Shown here in pieces: positions 50,938 through 59,670 of a stretch of DNA of 64,000 bases. The position numbers were made by a program, and so were the translations under genes. The notes beneath the pieces were generated by a model. It did no database searches. It saw nothing but the letters and a program-made list of their open reading frames with translations, and was not told where the DNA came from. Position 1 is the stretch's first letter, and the number at the start of each line of letters is the position of its first letter. This stretch comes from Clostridiales bacterium (lineage in GTDB: Bacteria > Bacillota > Clostridia > Saccharofermentanales > Saccharofermentanaceae), in assembly GCA_017617525.1 (NCBI GenBank), contig JAFZWA010000006.1:1-64000 (forward strand). Direction: 5' to 3'.

Positions 50938-51899
50938 TCTCTCACCTTCCTCTTATAATAGATCAGATCGTAAAGCAGAAGTGCTACAAGCGGAATCGCA
51001 AACCAGTAATAGATATCCGCATATCCTTCCGTTCCTGTCGATCCTTCTGTCGCATAAACATCGACATCTTCATAAACATCGTCTACGACTTCACGAAGAT
51101 CCGTCGGATCCTCAATATGGTAATATCCGACACGAAGATCATCCGCGATCGACTGAAGGTTGTCCTCGTCGATCTTGGAGATGGCATCTACCATTCTTCC
51201 GCTCTTGTCTCTGGTCTGCATGTAGAACGGAGAAGAAAGATCGCCGGCAAAAGACTGAACGAGCATCTTTCCGCCTTTTTCCGTGCCGTATCCGAGAACG
51301 GCACCGCTTCCGATATACCACATGGCTTCTTCGTATGAGCCGAGTTTTTCCTTTTTACTTGTGATCTCACCATCACTGAAAAAGAAAACGACCTGCATAC
51401 GGTCACCGTCTTCATCGTAGTTTTTCTCCAGAGTCTCGAGCATCGGCTGGTACGGGAGATTCAGAGATGTTCCCTGAGCTACGTACTTAGTCGTGCCTTC
51501 GAGATTATTGACCGCCGTCATAACAATACTTGTATCGTCAGTATACGGAACGAGTCTGGTGGCGACGTTACCGAAAGAGATGACCGAAAAGCGGCAGCCT
51601 TCCATCTTATCGACGATGTACTGACAGCTATCCTTGACAGCATCCAGACGGCGTGTATTTCCGTCGAAATCCTCAGCAAGCATACTCATGGTATCGTCAA
51701 TAACAAACAAAACATCTACATTAAGATCTTTCTTCTGGACATCATGAGAGAATACCATGATGCGCAGGTTCATCGTAAAGAGAAGGCAGACGATCAGGAT
51801 CTGACGTATGAAATTCCATACGCCTCTTCTCTTCATCACCAACATGCCGATACATAAGATCGCCATGATCCAGATTGGAATGATCGGATTGATCTTCAT
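50934..51899 (-). CDS. VWA-domain membrane protein (BatB-like)
   Basis: 321 residues with two N-terminal hydrophobic segments (about 5-50), a von Willebrand A domain (about 65-270) and a C-terminal membrane helix (about 296-313) with a basic end. The metal-binding site reads FVIDDTMSM (D-x-T-x-S, a mild variant of D-x-S-x-S) with the later DGE. The start at 51899 overlaps the preceding stop (ATGA). Such proteins pair with MoxR ATPases in metal-insertion or stress complexes. Confidence 0.82.
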   Translation of the reverse strand: MKINPIIPIWIMAILCIGMLVMKRRGVWNFIRQILIVCLLFTMNLRIMVFSHDVQKKDLNVDVLFVIDDTMSMLAEDFDGNTRRLDAVKDSCQYIVDKMEGCRFSVISFGNVATRLVPYTDDTSIVMTAVNNLEGTTKYVAQGTSLNLPYQPMLETLEKNYDEDGDRMQVVFFFSDGEITSKKEKLGSYEEAMWYIGSGAVLGYGTEKGGKMLVQSFAGDLSSPFYMQTRDKSGRMVDAISKIDEDNLQSIADDLRVGYYHIEDPTDLREVVDDVYEDVDVYATEGSTGTEGYADIYYWFAIPLVALLLYDLIYYKRKVRE

Positions 51900-52915
51900 A
51901 GCCTTACCCTTCTTGTCGCGACAAAATGCACACAAAGTGCGATCGTCAAAAATCCCACAAGTGCTTCCGGATACTCAGTTGTCGTCTTTTCACTCTTGTA
52001 AATTACTGAGGTATCGGTCTTTTCTACTTCGTTGATCAGATCTTTTGCCATATCGTCGTCGGCAAGCGTGAAAAGCATTCCGCCCGTAGACTTGATACAA
52101 CGTTCGTATTCGTTGTAATCAACAACGTATTCAGGAGCAGCCGCAAATACAGTAACACCGTACTTAGTACAAAGCTCCGCGGCTTCGCTGAGTTCGACGA
52201 AAGGTTCACCATACAGTTCGTTATCGGTCGCCAGAATGATGACTCTTGTACGATCTACGTCCTCATTCTTCAGATCCGGGAACTGGAAGAGCGTGGAAGT
52301 AAGACCATCACCGATAAGCGAAGAACCCTGATCGTAGTTGTCATTTAACGTGCCATCGACGATGAAACGGTACTGATTCGCTTTCTCTGCGTCATAATAT
52401 TCACCGTAATCATTCACGCCGATCGCGATCTTGCAGGCGGTCTCGATATCTTCGAGACACTGAATGATGTAATCATAGTCATCCGTAAGCGGAACCATCG
52501 TTACAGTCTGCATGTTAAAGATCGTAATGCCGAATCTTTCACCGTGAAGTCCGGAAACGAATTCCTTAAGTTTTTCACAGACCTCAAGGTCAACCTCATA
52601 CATCGACATGGAAGTATCCAGACAAAGGTAAATATCTCGGTTATGGATCTCGGTGATCGTCTGTTTTGTTCTAAACGGGCGTGCGATAAGGCCCATCAGG
52701 ATACAAAGCGCGAGGATCAAGCTGATGATCATAATGATCGAAAAGCACTTGTACTCAATGAGCTTGTTCTTAAAGTATCTGGTTTTCTCGACATACTCAG
52801 TATTGGCGACTTTACGTCCGTTTTTAAACTTTTTGCTGTATCCATATGTAATCAGACCAAGAACGATGATCACCGGTACACCGACCGCAATGGCTAATGG
52901 GTACATTAATTCCAT
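51896..52915 (-). CDS. VWA-domain membrane protein (BatA-like)
   Basis: 339 residues: membrane helices near 5-25 and 58-80, then a VWA domain with a canonical MIDAS CLDTSMSMY (D-x-S-x-S, about residue 98) and ATDNE, and a C-terminal hydrophobic helix (about 313-330). GGGAGGTGATC precedes the ATG. The topology places the VWA domain on one side of the membrane between anchors. It forms a tandem with the BatB-like gene. Confidence 0.82.
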   Translation of the reverse strand: MELMYPLAIAVGVPVIIVLGLITYGYSKKFKNGRKVANTEYVEKTRYFKNKLIEYKCFSIIMIISLILALCILMGLIARPFRTKQTITEIHNRDIYLCLDTSMSMYEVDLEVCEKLKEFVSGLHGERFGITIFNMQTVTMVPLTDDYDYIIQCLEDIETACKIAIGVNDYGEYYDAEKANQYRFIVDGTLNDNYDQGSSLIGDGLTSTLFQFPDLKNEDVDRTRVIILATDNELYGEPFVELSEAAELCTKYGVTVFAAAPEYVVDYNEYERCIKSTGGMLFTLADDDMAKDLINEVEKTDTSVIYKSEKTTTEYPEALVGFLTIALCVHFVATRRVRL

Positions 52916-53385
52916 TTGTAGATCACCTCCCTCGCGTCACGGATAGAGTCCTCTGTCTGTTTATCGGTTCTTTCCGCGAATTCAGGCGCGTAGAACTCTT
53001 CGATCAGTTGACTGATCTGATTGATATTGTAGGCTTTAAGTTCATTCAGGGAGAAATTCTGCGCCTGAACGCCGGTAACGTCATAAACAAACATACGGAC
53101 GATCGCGGAAAGCTCCTGGTGAACTGTTCTTACATCCATCTGGCCGTCTCTGTACTGCTGCTCTACATATGCGATCTTGCCGAGATATTCTCTCTGAGCG
53201 TCGGCAAGAGTCTTCGGCTTGAAGATCTGAGTGACCGGAGCCTTCGGCTTAGCTGGTTTTCTGAGCCTGATAAGAATAGACAAAAGTACGATCGCGACAA
53301 GGGACGCGACGATAACGATCACGATGAGAACGATCGGCCAGATGCTGTAGGAGTATGGATCTTGTAATTCAACGGATACCGGCAT
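52906..53385 (-). CDS. Membrane-anchored Bat operon protein (DUF4381-like)
   Basis: 159 residues with one strong membrane helix (about 17-42) followed by a soluble helical domain (SAIVRMFVYDVTGVQAQNFSLNEL). Position and size fit the DUF4381-type component found between DUF58 and VWA genes. It overlaps both neighbours. No catalytic residues are evident; it is likely a structural subunit. Confidence 0.65.
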   Translation of the reverse strand: MPVSVELQDPYSYSIWPIVLIVIVIVASLVAIVLLSILIRLRKPAKPKAPVTQIFKPKTLADAQREYLGKIAYVEQQYRDGQMDVRTVHQELSAIVRMFVYDVTGVQAQNFSLNELKAYNINQISQLIEEFYAPEFAERTDKQTEDSIRDAREVIYKWN

Positions 53386-54244
53386 ATCTGTGTCTCTCCA
53401 ATAGTTCTGTGATCTTCATAGTGATATTTTCTTTGCTGTCAACATCCGTGCTGATGATCGCGTGATGTTTCAGCTTCTTCTCATTCTCCTGAGAGATCTT
53501 GGTCTTGATATCCTGCTCCATCTTGATCAACTTCTTGTCCATAGTAACAAAACGGGGCAGATATCTGTTCTTTTCGATCTTATATGCACGATCGCCTGTA
53601 AGATCTGCGTCTTTAATATTGATAAAGAGCATATCGTGCTGGCAGATCAGTTTTTTCAGGACCTGTTCGGAAACGGATGAAATTCCGTTCATGTCAGTGA
53701 CGACAAAGACGACCATCTTTCTTCTGAAGTTCTTCAAAAGATATTCAAGTGTCTTATTCAGGTCGGATTTCTTCGAGTTCTTGATGTCCTTGTCATACTT
53801 TGAAAGGAAGTTCTCAATGTCATAAAGACGTGTGCGAAGCGGGAAAAAGCGCATCTTTCCGTCGATATTGTAAAGAGAACCGACAAAATCGCCATTCGAA
53901 TATGCCAGGTAAGCAAGAGTGCCGGCCGCATAGATCGCTACATCCTTCTTCGTCTCACCGGTATCCGTGTCCGCAAGCATCTTTACGCCGGTATCAAACA
54001 CGATCATGATGTTGTGCTTCTTTTCGGCAATGTAGCGCTTTACGAGCAGCATACGGCTTCTGGAAGATGCCTTCCAGTCAATATCACGAATGTTATCGCC
54101 GGGAATATACTCACGGAGATCCTCGAAATTAAGGCTTTTACCCATGAAGACAGACTTATAGGAGCCATCAAGGATACTTGTCGCCTTGATATGCGTGTGG
54201 ATCGCCATATTCGACTTTATTTTCGTAATATAGTCAAGGATCAT
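53369..54244 (-). CDS. DUF58 protein of the MoxR-VWA operon
   Basis: 291 residues. The DUF58 signature GDNIRDIDWKASSRSRMLLVKRY (about 50-72) is clear, followed by a VWA-like alpha/beta fold with VFDTGVKM in the first-strand position. DUF58 proteins usually occur between a MoxR ATPase and VWA proteins, as here. The start overlaps the moxR stop (ATGA). Confidence 0.85.
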   Translation of the reverse strand: MILDYITKIKSNMAIHTHIKATSILDGSYKSVFMGKSLNFEDLREYIPGDNIRDIDWKASSRSRMLLVKRYIAEKKHNIMIVFDTGVKMLADTDTGETKKDVAIYAAGTLAYLAYSNGDFVGSLYNIDGKMRFFPLRTRLYDIENFLSKYDKDIKNSKKSDLNKTLEYLLKNFRRKMVVFVVTDMNGISSVSEQVLKKLICQHDMLFINIKDADLTGDRAYKIEKNRYLPRFVTMDKKLIKMEQDIKTKISQENEKKLKHHAIISTDVDSKENITMKITELLERHRYAGIR

Positions 54245-55230
54245 GGTGTCTGAATAGCTCCTACGATCTTATCGATGATGTGCTCGGATGTAACTCCATC
54301 CGCTACAGCTGCGAAGTTCAGGGATACACGGTGTCTGAGAACACTGTGGATCAGTGTCTTTACATCATCCGGGGTAACATAGCTTCTTCCGTTGATCAGG
54401 GCAACAGCCTTGGCAACTTCCATCAAAGCGATACAACCACGGGTACTGGAACCGAGAGTTACGTATTCGGCGAGTTCTTTTCCGATAACACCTGCCGGAT
54501 TTCTTGTCGCGCTTACGATATTGATGATGTATCTCTTGATCGCGTCGTCAAGATAAACCTTTCTGGCCATCTGCTGGAGGAAATAAACATCCTCGAGCTC
54601 TACAACGGCTTCGGAATGGGAGAATACATCCTTCTCGATACGGTTCAGGATCTCAAACTCTTCATCCTTTGTCGGATAATCGATCTTCTCTTTCAGAAGG
54701 AAACGGTCGAGCTGTGCTTCGGAGAGGAGATATGTACCTTCCTGCTCGATCGGGTTCTGTGTTGCGATAACGGTGAAGATCTTCGGCATCGCGTAGTTAT
54801 AACCACCGATCGTCGTCTGATGCTCCTGCATGACTTCGAGCATGGCGCTCTGTGTCTTCGCGGAGCTTCTGTTGATCTCGTCGAGGAGAACGAAGTTCGC
54901 ATATACTGGGCCGAGCTTTGTTTCAAACGTGTTCGTTGTATAGTTGAAGATCTGTGTACCGATGATATCACTCGGCAGAAGGTCCGGTGTACACTGGATA
55001 CGGGAGAACTTACCATTTACGGCGTCCGTAAGAGTTTTTGCCGCTGTTGTCTTGGCAAGACCCGGAACAGACTCCAAAAGGATATGTCCGTTGGAAATAA
55101 TGGCGATCAGCAAAGACCATCCGAGTCGGGTCTGACCAACCATCTTTTTGTAGTAGCATTCCGTGATCTTGGAAATGATCATTTTGCTCTTTTCAAGCTC
55201 TACGTTCGTGATTTCTGAGCGATTTTCCAT
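54241..55230 (-). CDS. MoxR-family AAA+ ATPase
   Basis: 329 residues. Walker A is ESVPGLAKTTAAKTL (about 50-64), with Walker B FVLLDEINRSSAKTQSAMLEVMQE and sensor 1 VIATQNPIEQEGTYLLSEAQLDRFL. MoxR ATPases act as chaperones that work with VWA proteins, which bind target proteins or metals. GAGAGGAG before ATG 55230 fixes the start; an in-frame start at 55257 is less supported. It heads a six-gene overlapping operon. Confidence 0.93.
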   Translation of the reverse strand: MENRSEITNVELEKSKMIISKITECYYKKMVGQTRLGWSLLIAIISNGHILLESVPGLAKTTAAKTLTDAVNGKFSRIQCTPDLLPSDIIGTQIFNYTTNTFETKLGPVYANFVLLDEINRSSAKTQSAMLEVMQEHQTTIGGYNYAMPKIFTVIATQNPIEQEGTYLLSEAQLDRFLLKEKIDYPTKDEEFEILNRIEKDVFSHSEAVVELEDVYFLQQMARKVYLDDAIKRYIINIVSATRNPAGVIGKELAEYVTLGSSTRGCIALMEVAKAVALINGRSYVTPDDVKTLIHSVLRHRVSLNFAAVADGVTSEHIIDKIVGAIQTP

Positions 55231-55286
55231 CCTTCTTCTCCTCTCAATAAATCTCAAGATTCATTGTTTATTTATTTAATAACCTA

Positions 55287-55292
55287 ATTATA
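55287..55292 (-). promoter_or_regulatory. -10 element for the MoxR-Bat operon
   Basis: Minus-strand TATAAT 57 bases before the moxR ATG; no convincing -35 is seen. The rest of the 55231-55438 gap is AT-rich and holds the terminator of the polysaccharide operon. Confidence 0.5.
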
Positions 55293-55412
55293 CTATTCCA
55301 TAAACTTGCAGAATGCAAATGACGGATTATTCACTTTTATTCTACGTTTAATAGACGACATTAAAATGTTTTCTGTTGCAAAATAGGACAACAAAATCCA
55401 AAAACTCAACAG

Positions 55413-55440
55413 AAAAGAAAAAAGCCTGGACTTCAGGCTT
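55413..55440 (-). terminator. Terminator of the polysaccharide operon
   Basis: Minus-strand AGCCTG-aagtc-CAGGCT followed by TTTTTTCTTTTC. It overlaps the stop of the GT2 gene and closes the cluster entering from the right edge. Confidence 0.9.
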
Positions 55441-56416
55441 AAATCTTCTGTGTCATACGCCGTCTTCCCCGGTCAACAGCGACAAAAAGACCCGGTGACA
55501 TACGGAATATTAAAGACGCGAGTTTCACCTTCAGACTGGAAAACGGAACCAGACGATGATCACGACGAATATCCTCGCGTGCTTTTGACCTGAATGACTT
55601 TCCATCTTCGGAATCATCCTTATAGAAAACAGTATACGAACCGAGAAGCCAACGGATCCTCTGGATCTTTAAACGGCGGATATCCGAATCAAGCATTCCA
55701 TTCTCGTTGATTCGTTCCGCATACTCATACATCATTTTGCACTGTTCGATCTGATCGTAAATGTTTCTCGCGTTTTTAGAGGTGCAAATACTGTTGGGAT
55801 GTCTTCTGTATCTGACCAAACTGTCCGGAATAACGTAAACAGACCCGCATTTATCCATTGCTTCGAAAAAGAAGATAAAGTCGACATAATTGTGATCCAG
55901 GATAAAACGGATGTCTTTGACAAGCTTGGCATCAAACAACTTGGCCCAGACGGCAGGAACAATACCTTTCTTCGTCATGCAGCTGTGAAAAGCCTCAACC
56001 CGCGTGTAAGAACCTTCTTTCGGACAACTGATGATCTCGCCGTTATGATACCTTTCAGTTCCGAAAACAACGATTCCGGCATCTTCGCGTTCCATAACGG
56101 CGACAGTTCGTTCGATCAATTCAGGAACCATGTAATCATCCGAATCAAAAAACAGGATACAATCACCTTTCGCCATTTCCAGTCCGCAGTTTCTGGCCGC
56201 ACTCGCACCTTCGTGGGGACGGTCAACTACTTTGATGCGGTCATCTGACTTGGCGTGTTCGTTACAGATCTTAAGGCAGTTATCGGTAGAACCGTCATTG
56301 ATCAAAAGGATCTCTATATTGGAATACTTCTGGTCTTGTACGCTTTGAATACATTCGTCCAACCATGGATCGACATTGTAAACAGGAATGATCACACTAA
56401 CGAGTTTATTTGGCAT
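55439..56416 (-). CDS. Glycosyltransferase family 2
   Basis: 325 residues with a GT-A fold: SVIIPVYNVDPWLDECIQSVQDQ at the N terminus, LLINDGSTDN, GASAARNCGLEMAKG and the nucleotide-sugar/metal motif FFDSDDYM (about 90-97). Such enzymes transfer single sugars to growing glycans on the cytoplasmic face. No strong membrane segment is seen, though the basic hydrophobic C terminus may touch the membrane. It is the last gene of the polysaccharide operon; donor and acceptor cannot be read from sequence. Confidence 0.9.
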   Translation of the reverse strand: MPNKLVSVIIPVYNVDPWLDECIQSVQDQKYSNIEILLINDGSTDNCLKICNEHAKSDDRIKVVDRPHEGASAARNCGLEMAKGDCILFFDSDDYMVPELIERTVAVMEREDAGIVVFGTERYHNGEIISCPKEGSYTRVEAFHSCMTKKGIVPAVWAKLFDAKLVKDIRFILDHNYVDFIFFFEAMDKCGSVYVIPDSLVRYRRHPNSICTSKNARNIYDQIEQCKMMYEYAERINENGMLDSDIRRLKIQRIRWLLGSYTVFYKDDSEDGKSFRSKAREDIRRDHRLVPFSSLKVKLASLIFRMSPGLFVAVDRGRRRMTQKI

Positions 56417-56456
56417 GAAAAAGCTCCTAAGTATTAAAGATTCAGAACGTTATGAC

Positions 56457-57983
56457 TCAGACGGCCTTAATGATCTCCTTCATACGTTCTCTTCTGAATA
56501 TCAGCATCAGTACGAAGAACAATACGAGGAAAGCAACGCCTTTGATCATAAGCTCTATAAACAGGTTATTTACTTCGATGAACCTGTAGAACACCGCGTT
56601 TACCAGCAATGCCGGAATTATGCTCAGAACCAGGGATATGGTGCCTTCAAAAGTGATCTTGTTAATGTTGGCAACTCCGTGTTTCTTCTTAAGACTATGC
56701 GTCAACATAAAATATGCGATGAGATACGAAATACTTGTTGAGAGCGCAATACCCTTATGTTGCAGGAAATGAACTGACGCGAGGTTTAAAGCGATGTTGC
56801 AGATCAAAGCAAATACTTTGATCTTAACCGGAGTTTTTGTATCCTGCATCGCGTAGAATCCACGGATAAGATAGGACTGAAGACCCATAGGAAGAACACC
56901 GACGGCATAGCAGATCATGCTTTCAGATACGATCCTGGTGGATGTGCTGTCAAAGGAACCATGTTCGAAGATGAAAGATACGATCGGCGTCGCGTTCAAT
57001 ATCATAAAGATGGAGATCGGACCGAGCAAGTAACTGATTACGGAAGCATACTTTTCAAAGGATTTCGAAAACTGATCCTTATCTCCGTTTGCAAGCAGTT
57101 TTGAAAATGTCGGGAAAGTCGCCGTAATGATGGCCGTTGCGATCATTGTAGATGCGATGTTACCGATATTTCCCGCGTAACCGAGACCGGAAATAACACC
57201 ATCCTCGAGAAACGAAGCAAGGTTTCTGTCAACAAGAAGGCTCATTGAAGACGCAACATTCTCGATAATAAGAGGCATTGTCAGAAGCACAAGGCTCTTC
57301 AACTGATCATCTTTGAAATTCATGTACTTCTTGTATTTGAAAAGCGTGCGCTTTTTCATCGCAAAGAAGATCGGCATAAGGCCGATGATGTGTGAAAGCA
57401 CGGTACCAAGGCTTAACATGAAGTACTGCTCCGCGGTCGAAGCAAGAGTAAACAGGATAACTACAACGTTTGTTACAACACCATAAAGCGCTGTACTCCA
57501 GAACAACTGATTCGCCTGAAGATATGCCTGGAATATATCCGCAAGTACGATGGGAATAATAGAAAAAGCAACGATTCGAAGCATTACGATCGCGTAAACT
57601 TCAGTTTCCGCAGACAATCCGGTCGCGAAAATCTTCAAGATGATTCCCGGGAATATATTCATTACCGCGCATCCCGCGAGAAGCACGACAAGACAGATAT
57701 TCGTGATGTTCGAGGTAAACTTGTTCTTTCCTTCCTGAGTATCGATCCTGTGGTAGAAAGGAATGAAGTTAATGTTGATCGCCGTAGCGATCGCCTGAAA
57801 AAGGATCGTCGGAATACTGTTCGTCAGCACAAACGCGTCACTGATCGGACCAGTACCGAACTTATAAGCGACACACAATTCGCGAACAAAACCGAGAACT
57901 TTAGATAATATAGTACCGATCGTCAATAGCGTAGCCGCTTTAACGATACTGCTTTTTGCGCTCTTTTTGCTTTCGCCTTCCAT
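56457..57983 (-). CDS. MurJ/MviN-family lipid-linked precursor flippase
   Basis: 508 residues with about 14 hydrophobic helices and the MOP-superfamily N terminus (ATLLTIGTILSKVLGFVRELCVAYKFG). PISDAFVLTNSIPTILFQ and the central LLVDRNLASFLEDGVISGLGYAGNI match the MurJ/MviN group. MurJ flips lipid II; homologues inside polysaccharide clusters may flip other lipid-linked glycans (Wzx-like role). Its position between a GT2 and uronic-acid genes favours the second reading, but peptidoglycan duty cannot be excluded. Confidence 0.87.
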   Translation of the reverse strand: MEGESKKSAKSSIVKAATLLTIGTILSKVLGFVRELCVAYKFGTGPISDAFVLTNSIPTILFQAIATAININFIPFYHRIDTQEGKNKFTSNITNICLVVLLAGCAVMNIFPGIILKIFATGLSAETEVYAIVMLRIVAFSIIPIVLADIFQAYLQANQLFWSTALYGVVTNVVVILFTLASTAEQYFMLSLGTVLSHIIGLMPIFFAMKKRTLFKYKKYMNFKDDQLKSLVLLTMPLIIENVASSMSLLVDRNLASFLEDGVISGLGYAGNIGNIASTMIATAIITATFPTFSKLLANGDKDQFSKSFEKYASVISYLLGPISIFMILNATPIVSFIFEHGSFDSTSTRIVSESMICYAVGVLPMGLQSYLIRGFYAMQDTKTPVKIKVFALICNIALNLASVHFLQHKGIALSTSISYLIAYFMLTHSLKKKHGVANINKITFEGTISLVLSIIPALLVNAVFYRFIEVNNLFIELMIKGVAFLVLFFVLMLIFRRERMKEIIKAV

Positions 57984-58020
57984 ACTCTTCTAGAACCTTA
58001 AACGGTCGCCTTCTCCCCCA

Positions 58021-59607
58021 TCAGGCAAATAGCAGACCGACAAGAATGATCCATCCGGTCTTGCTGAGTGGGATCGTCTCTTCAGCAACATTCGGATCAA
58101 TGATCTCCTTCTCCTTGCAATAAGCCAAAGACTTCTGCCAAAGCTCTGTCTTTCTGGCTGTCTCATAATCTTTATCCCAGAATCTCTGTTCAACGCTCTT
58201 GAATCCGAGACCCAGCTTTCTTCTGAAGCGATTGAAAACTCTGTCGAGATAGAAACCAAGCTTCTTAAAGCAGTCACGGAGATATCTGAACGGATTCATG
58301 GAACATGTATATCCCTGATCGGTAGGAAGTGCCGCAATATCCTTGCAGTACTTTTCGACCTGTTTTCTCTGCCATTTATGCATAGAATGGGAAATGCAGT
58401 TGTCGTGAGAAGCATAAGCACAAAGCTGACGGTCCATCAGAGGATCGACCTTTGTAACAACGGAACTGTAACCGTTAGTGATCGCTCCGGACTTCCAGGA
58501 GAGAACATCAAAACCTACACGGTTTCCCTTTTCAAGAAGAGTTTTCTCCTTATTTGTCTGATCGGCAACTGCCTTCAGCTTACTCTTGTTGTTATTACCG
58601 GCTTCTTTTGCCTTCGCGCCCATCCATTTCAGAGATGACACATGCGGATCAAGAATGGTGTTGAAATAAAAATCTGCGTCCTTCTTCTTAAAAAGCCACA
58701 GGAAAGGCTGACAGAAAACATTCTTGTAGTACTCGCCGGCAAGTCCGCCAAACTCAAACTCTATACTGTTTTCGATCTCCCACTGAGCCTTAAGATAATG
58801 TCTGTAGCTCAAGACCGGATCATATTCACCATCAGTGAAATTGAATCCTTTCTCAAGCCAGCCATCTTCCTTGTCTTCCAAATGGATGAGTTTCAGAGGT
58901 TCGCCGAGTTTGTCGGCGATCTTATAAACGACCTTCAGGTCCGGATTGTCATCATGACCGGTGATAACATATTTCGGCTCAGCTTTTAAATATCTTAAGC
59001 CGCTCATGATCGCACGGCTGTCTGTACCACCCGTACAGACAGCGGCGATCTTCTTATCTTTTGTCTGGCCTTCGATCGGACGAAGAACGGAAACGACATC
59101 AAGTTCATGCTTCAGATCAATAAAGTCCTGAAGTCCCTTGCTCTTCTCTGTGATCTTAGTACCGTCGAACGAATAGTAACAAGTCTTGTCTGTGCGAAGG
59201 ATCCCGGATACGATCGTTTCTTTTCCGATCGAATAGCCGGCAGCCATCATATTTGTGATCGCCTCATAATTCGGCTCCAACTCAGATGACATCTTTTCCT
59301 TCAGGCCAAGAAGGCTGTCACAGAACACACCTGTTTTTTCATCGTAGAAAAAGTGCTGTGAATTGGAATTGTCGCCGAAGAAATACCAGATACTGTCTTT
59401 CTTTGTGAAGATCACGATACGGAACCAACCGATGACTCTGTTGAAATTGAGAGTTCCGGCAAGAAAGCGGTCCACGAATTCGGAAACATCCGTCTTCTCA
59501 TCCTCGTAACTGACTAATCCGGATAGCCATACACTTCTTTCAGTAGAGTCTTCAACAAGATTGAATTTGCCTTTTGATCTCCAAAAGTCCGAAGTGAGTT
59601 GTTCCAT
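58021..59607 (-). CDS. Asparagine-synthetase-like protein without glutaminase cysteine
   Basis: 528 residues. Residues 1-150 resemble the glutaminase-like domain of AsnB (GWFRIVIFTKKDSIWYFFGD) but start MEQLTSDFW, so the N-terminal nucleophilic Cys is missing. Residues 185-400 form a PP-loop ATPase domain with VCTGGTDSR (191-198), equivalent to SGGxDS, and EFGGLAGEYYKN. It can probably adenylate a carboxylate but not release ammonia from glutamine. Some polysaccharide clusters encode AsnB-like enzymes that amidate uronic acids; the adjacent uronic-acid pathway suggests that role or a related ligation. The exact reaction is inference. Confidence 0.72.
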   Translation of the reverse strand: MEQLTSDFWRSKGKFNLVEDSTERSVWLSGLVSYEDEKTDVSEFVDRFLAGTLNFNRVIGWFRIVIFTKKDSIWYFFGDNSNSQHFFYDEKTGVFCDSLLGLKEKMSSELEPNYEAITNMMAAGYSIGKETIVSGILRTDKTCYYSFDGTKITEKSKGLQDFIDLKHELDVVSVLRPIEGQTKDKKIAAVCTGGTDSRAIMSGLRYLKAEPKYVITGHDDNPDLKVVYKIADKLGEPLKLIHLEDKEDGWLEKGFNFTDGEYDPVLSYRHYLKAQWEIENSIEFEFGGLAGEYYKNVFCQPFLWLFKKKDADFYFNTILDPHVSSLKWMGAKAKEAGNNNKSKLKAVADQTNKEKTLLEKGNRVGFDVLSWKSGAITNGYSSVVTKVDPLMDRQLCAYASHDNCISHSMHKWQRKQVEKYCKDIAALPTDQGYTCSMNPFRYLRDCFKKLGFYLDRVFNRFRRKLGLGFKSVEQRFWDKDYETARKTELWQKSLAYCKEKEIIDPNVAEETIPLSKTGWIILVGLLFA

Positions 59608-59670
59608 TAGTTTTCTTCCCTTCCGGCGACAGGATTCACTTTACACTGTCACACAACCGATTAATGACGA

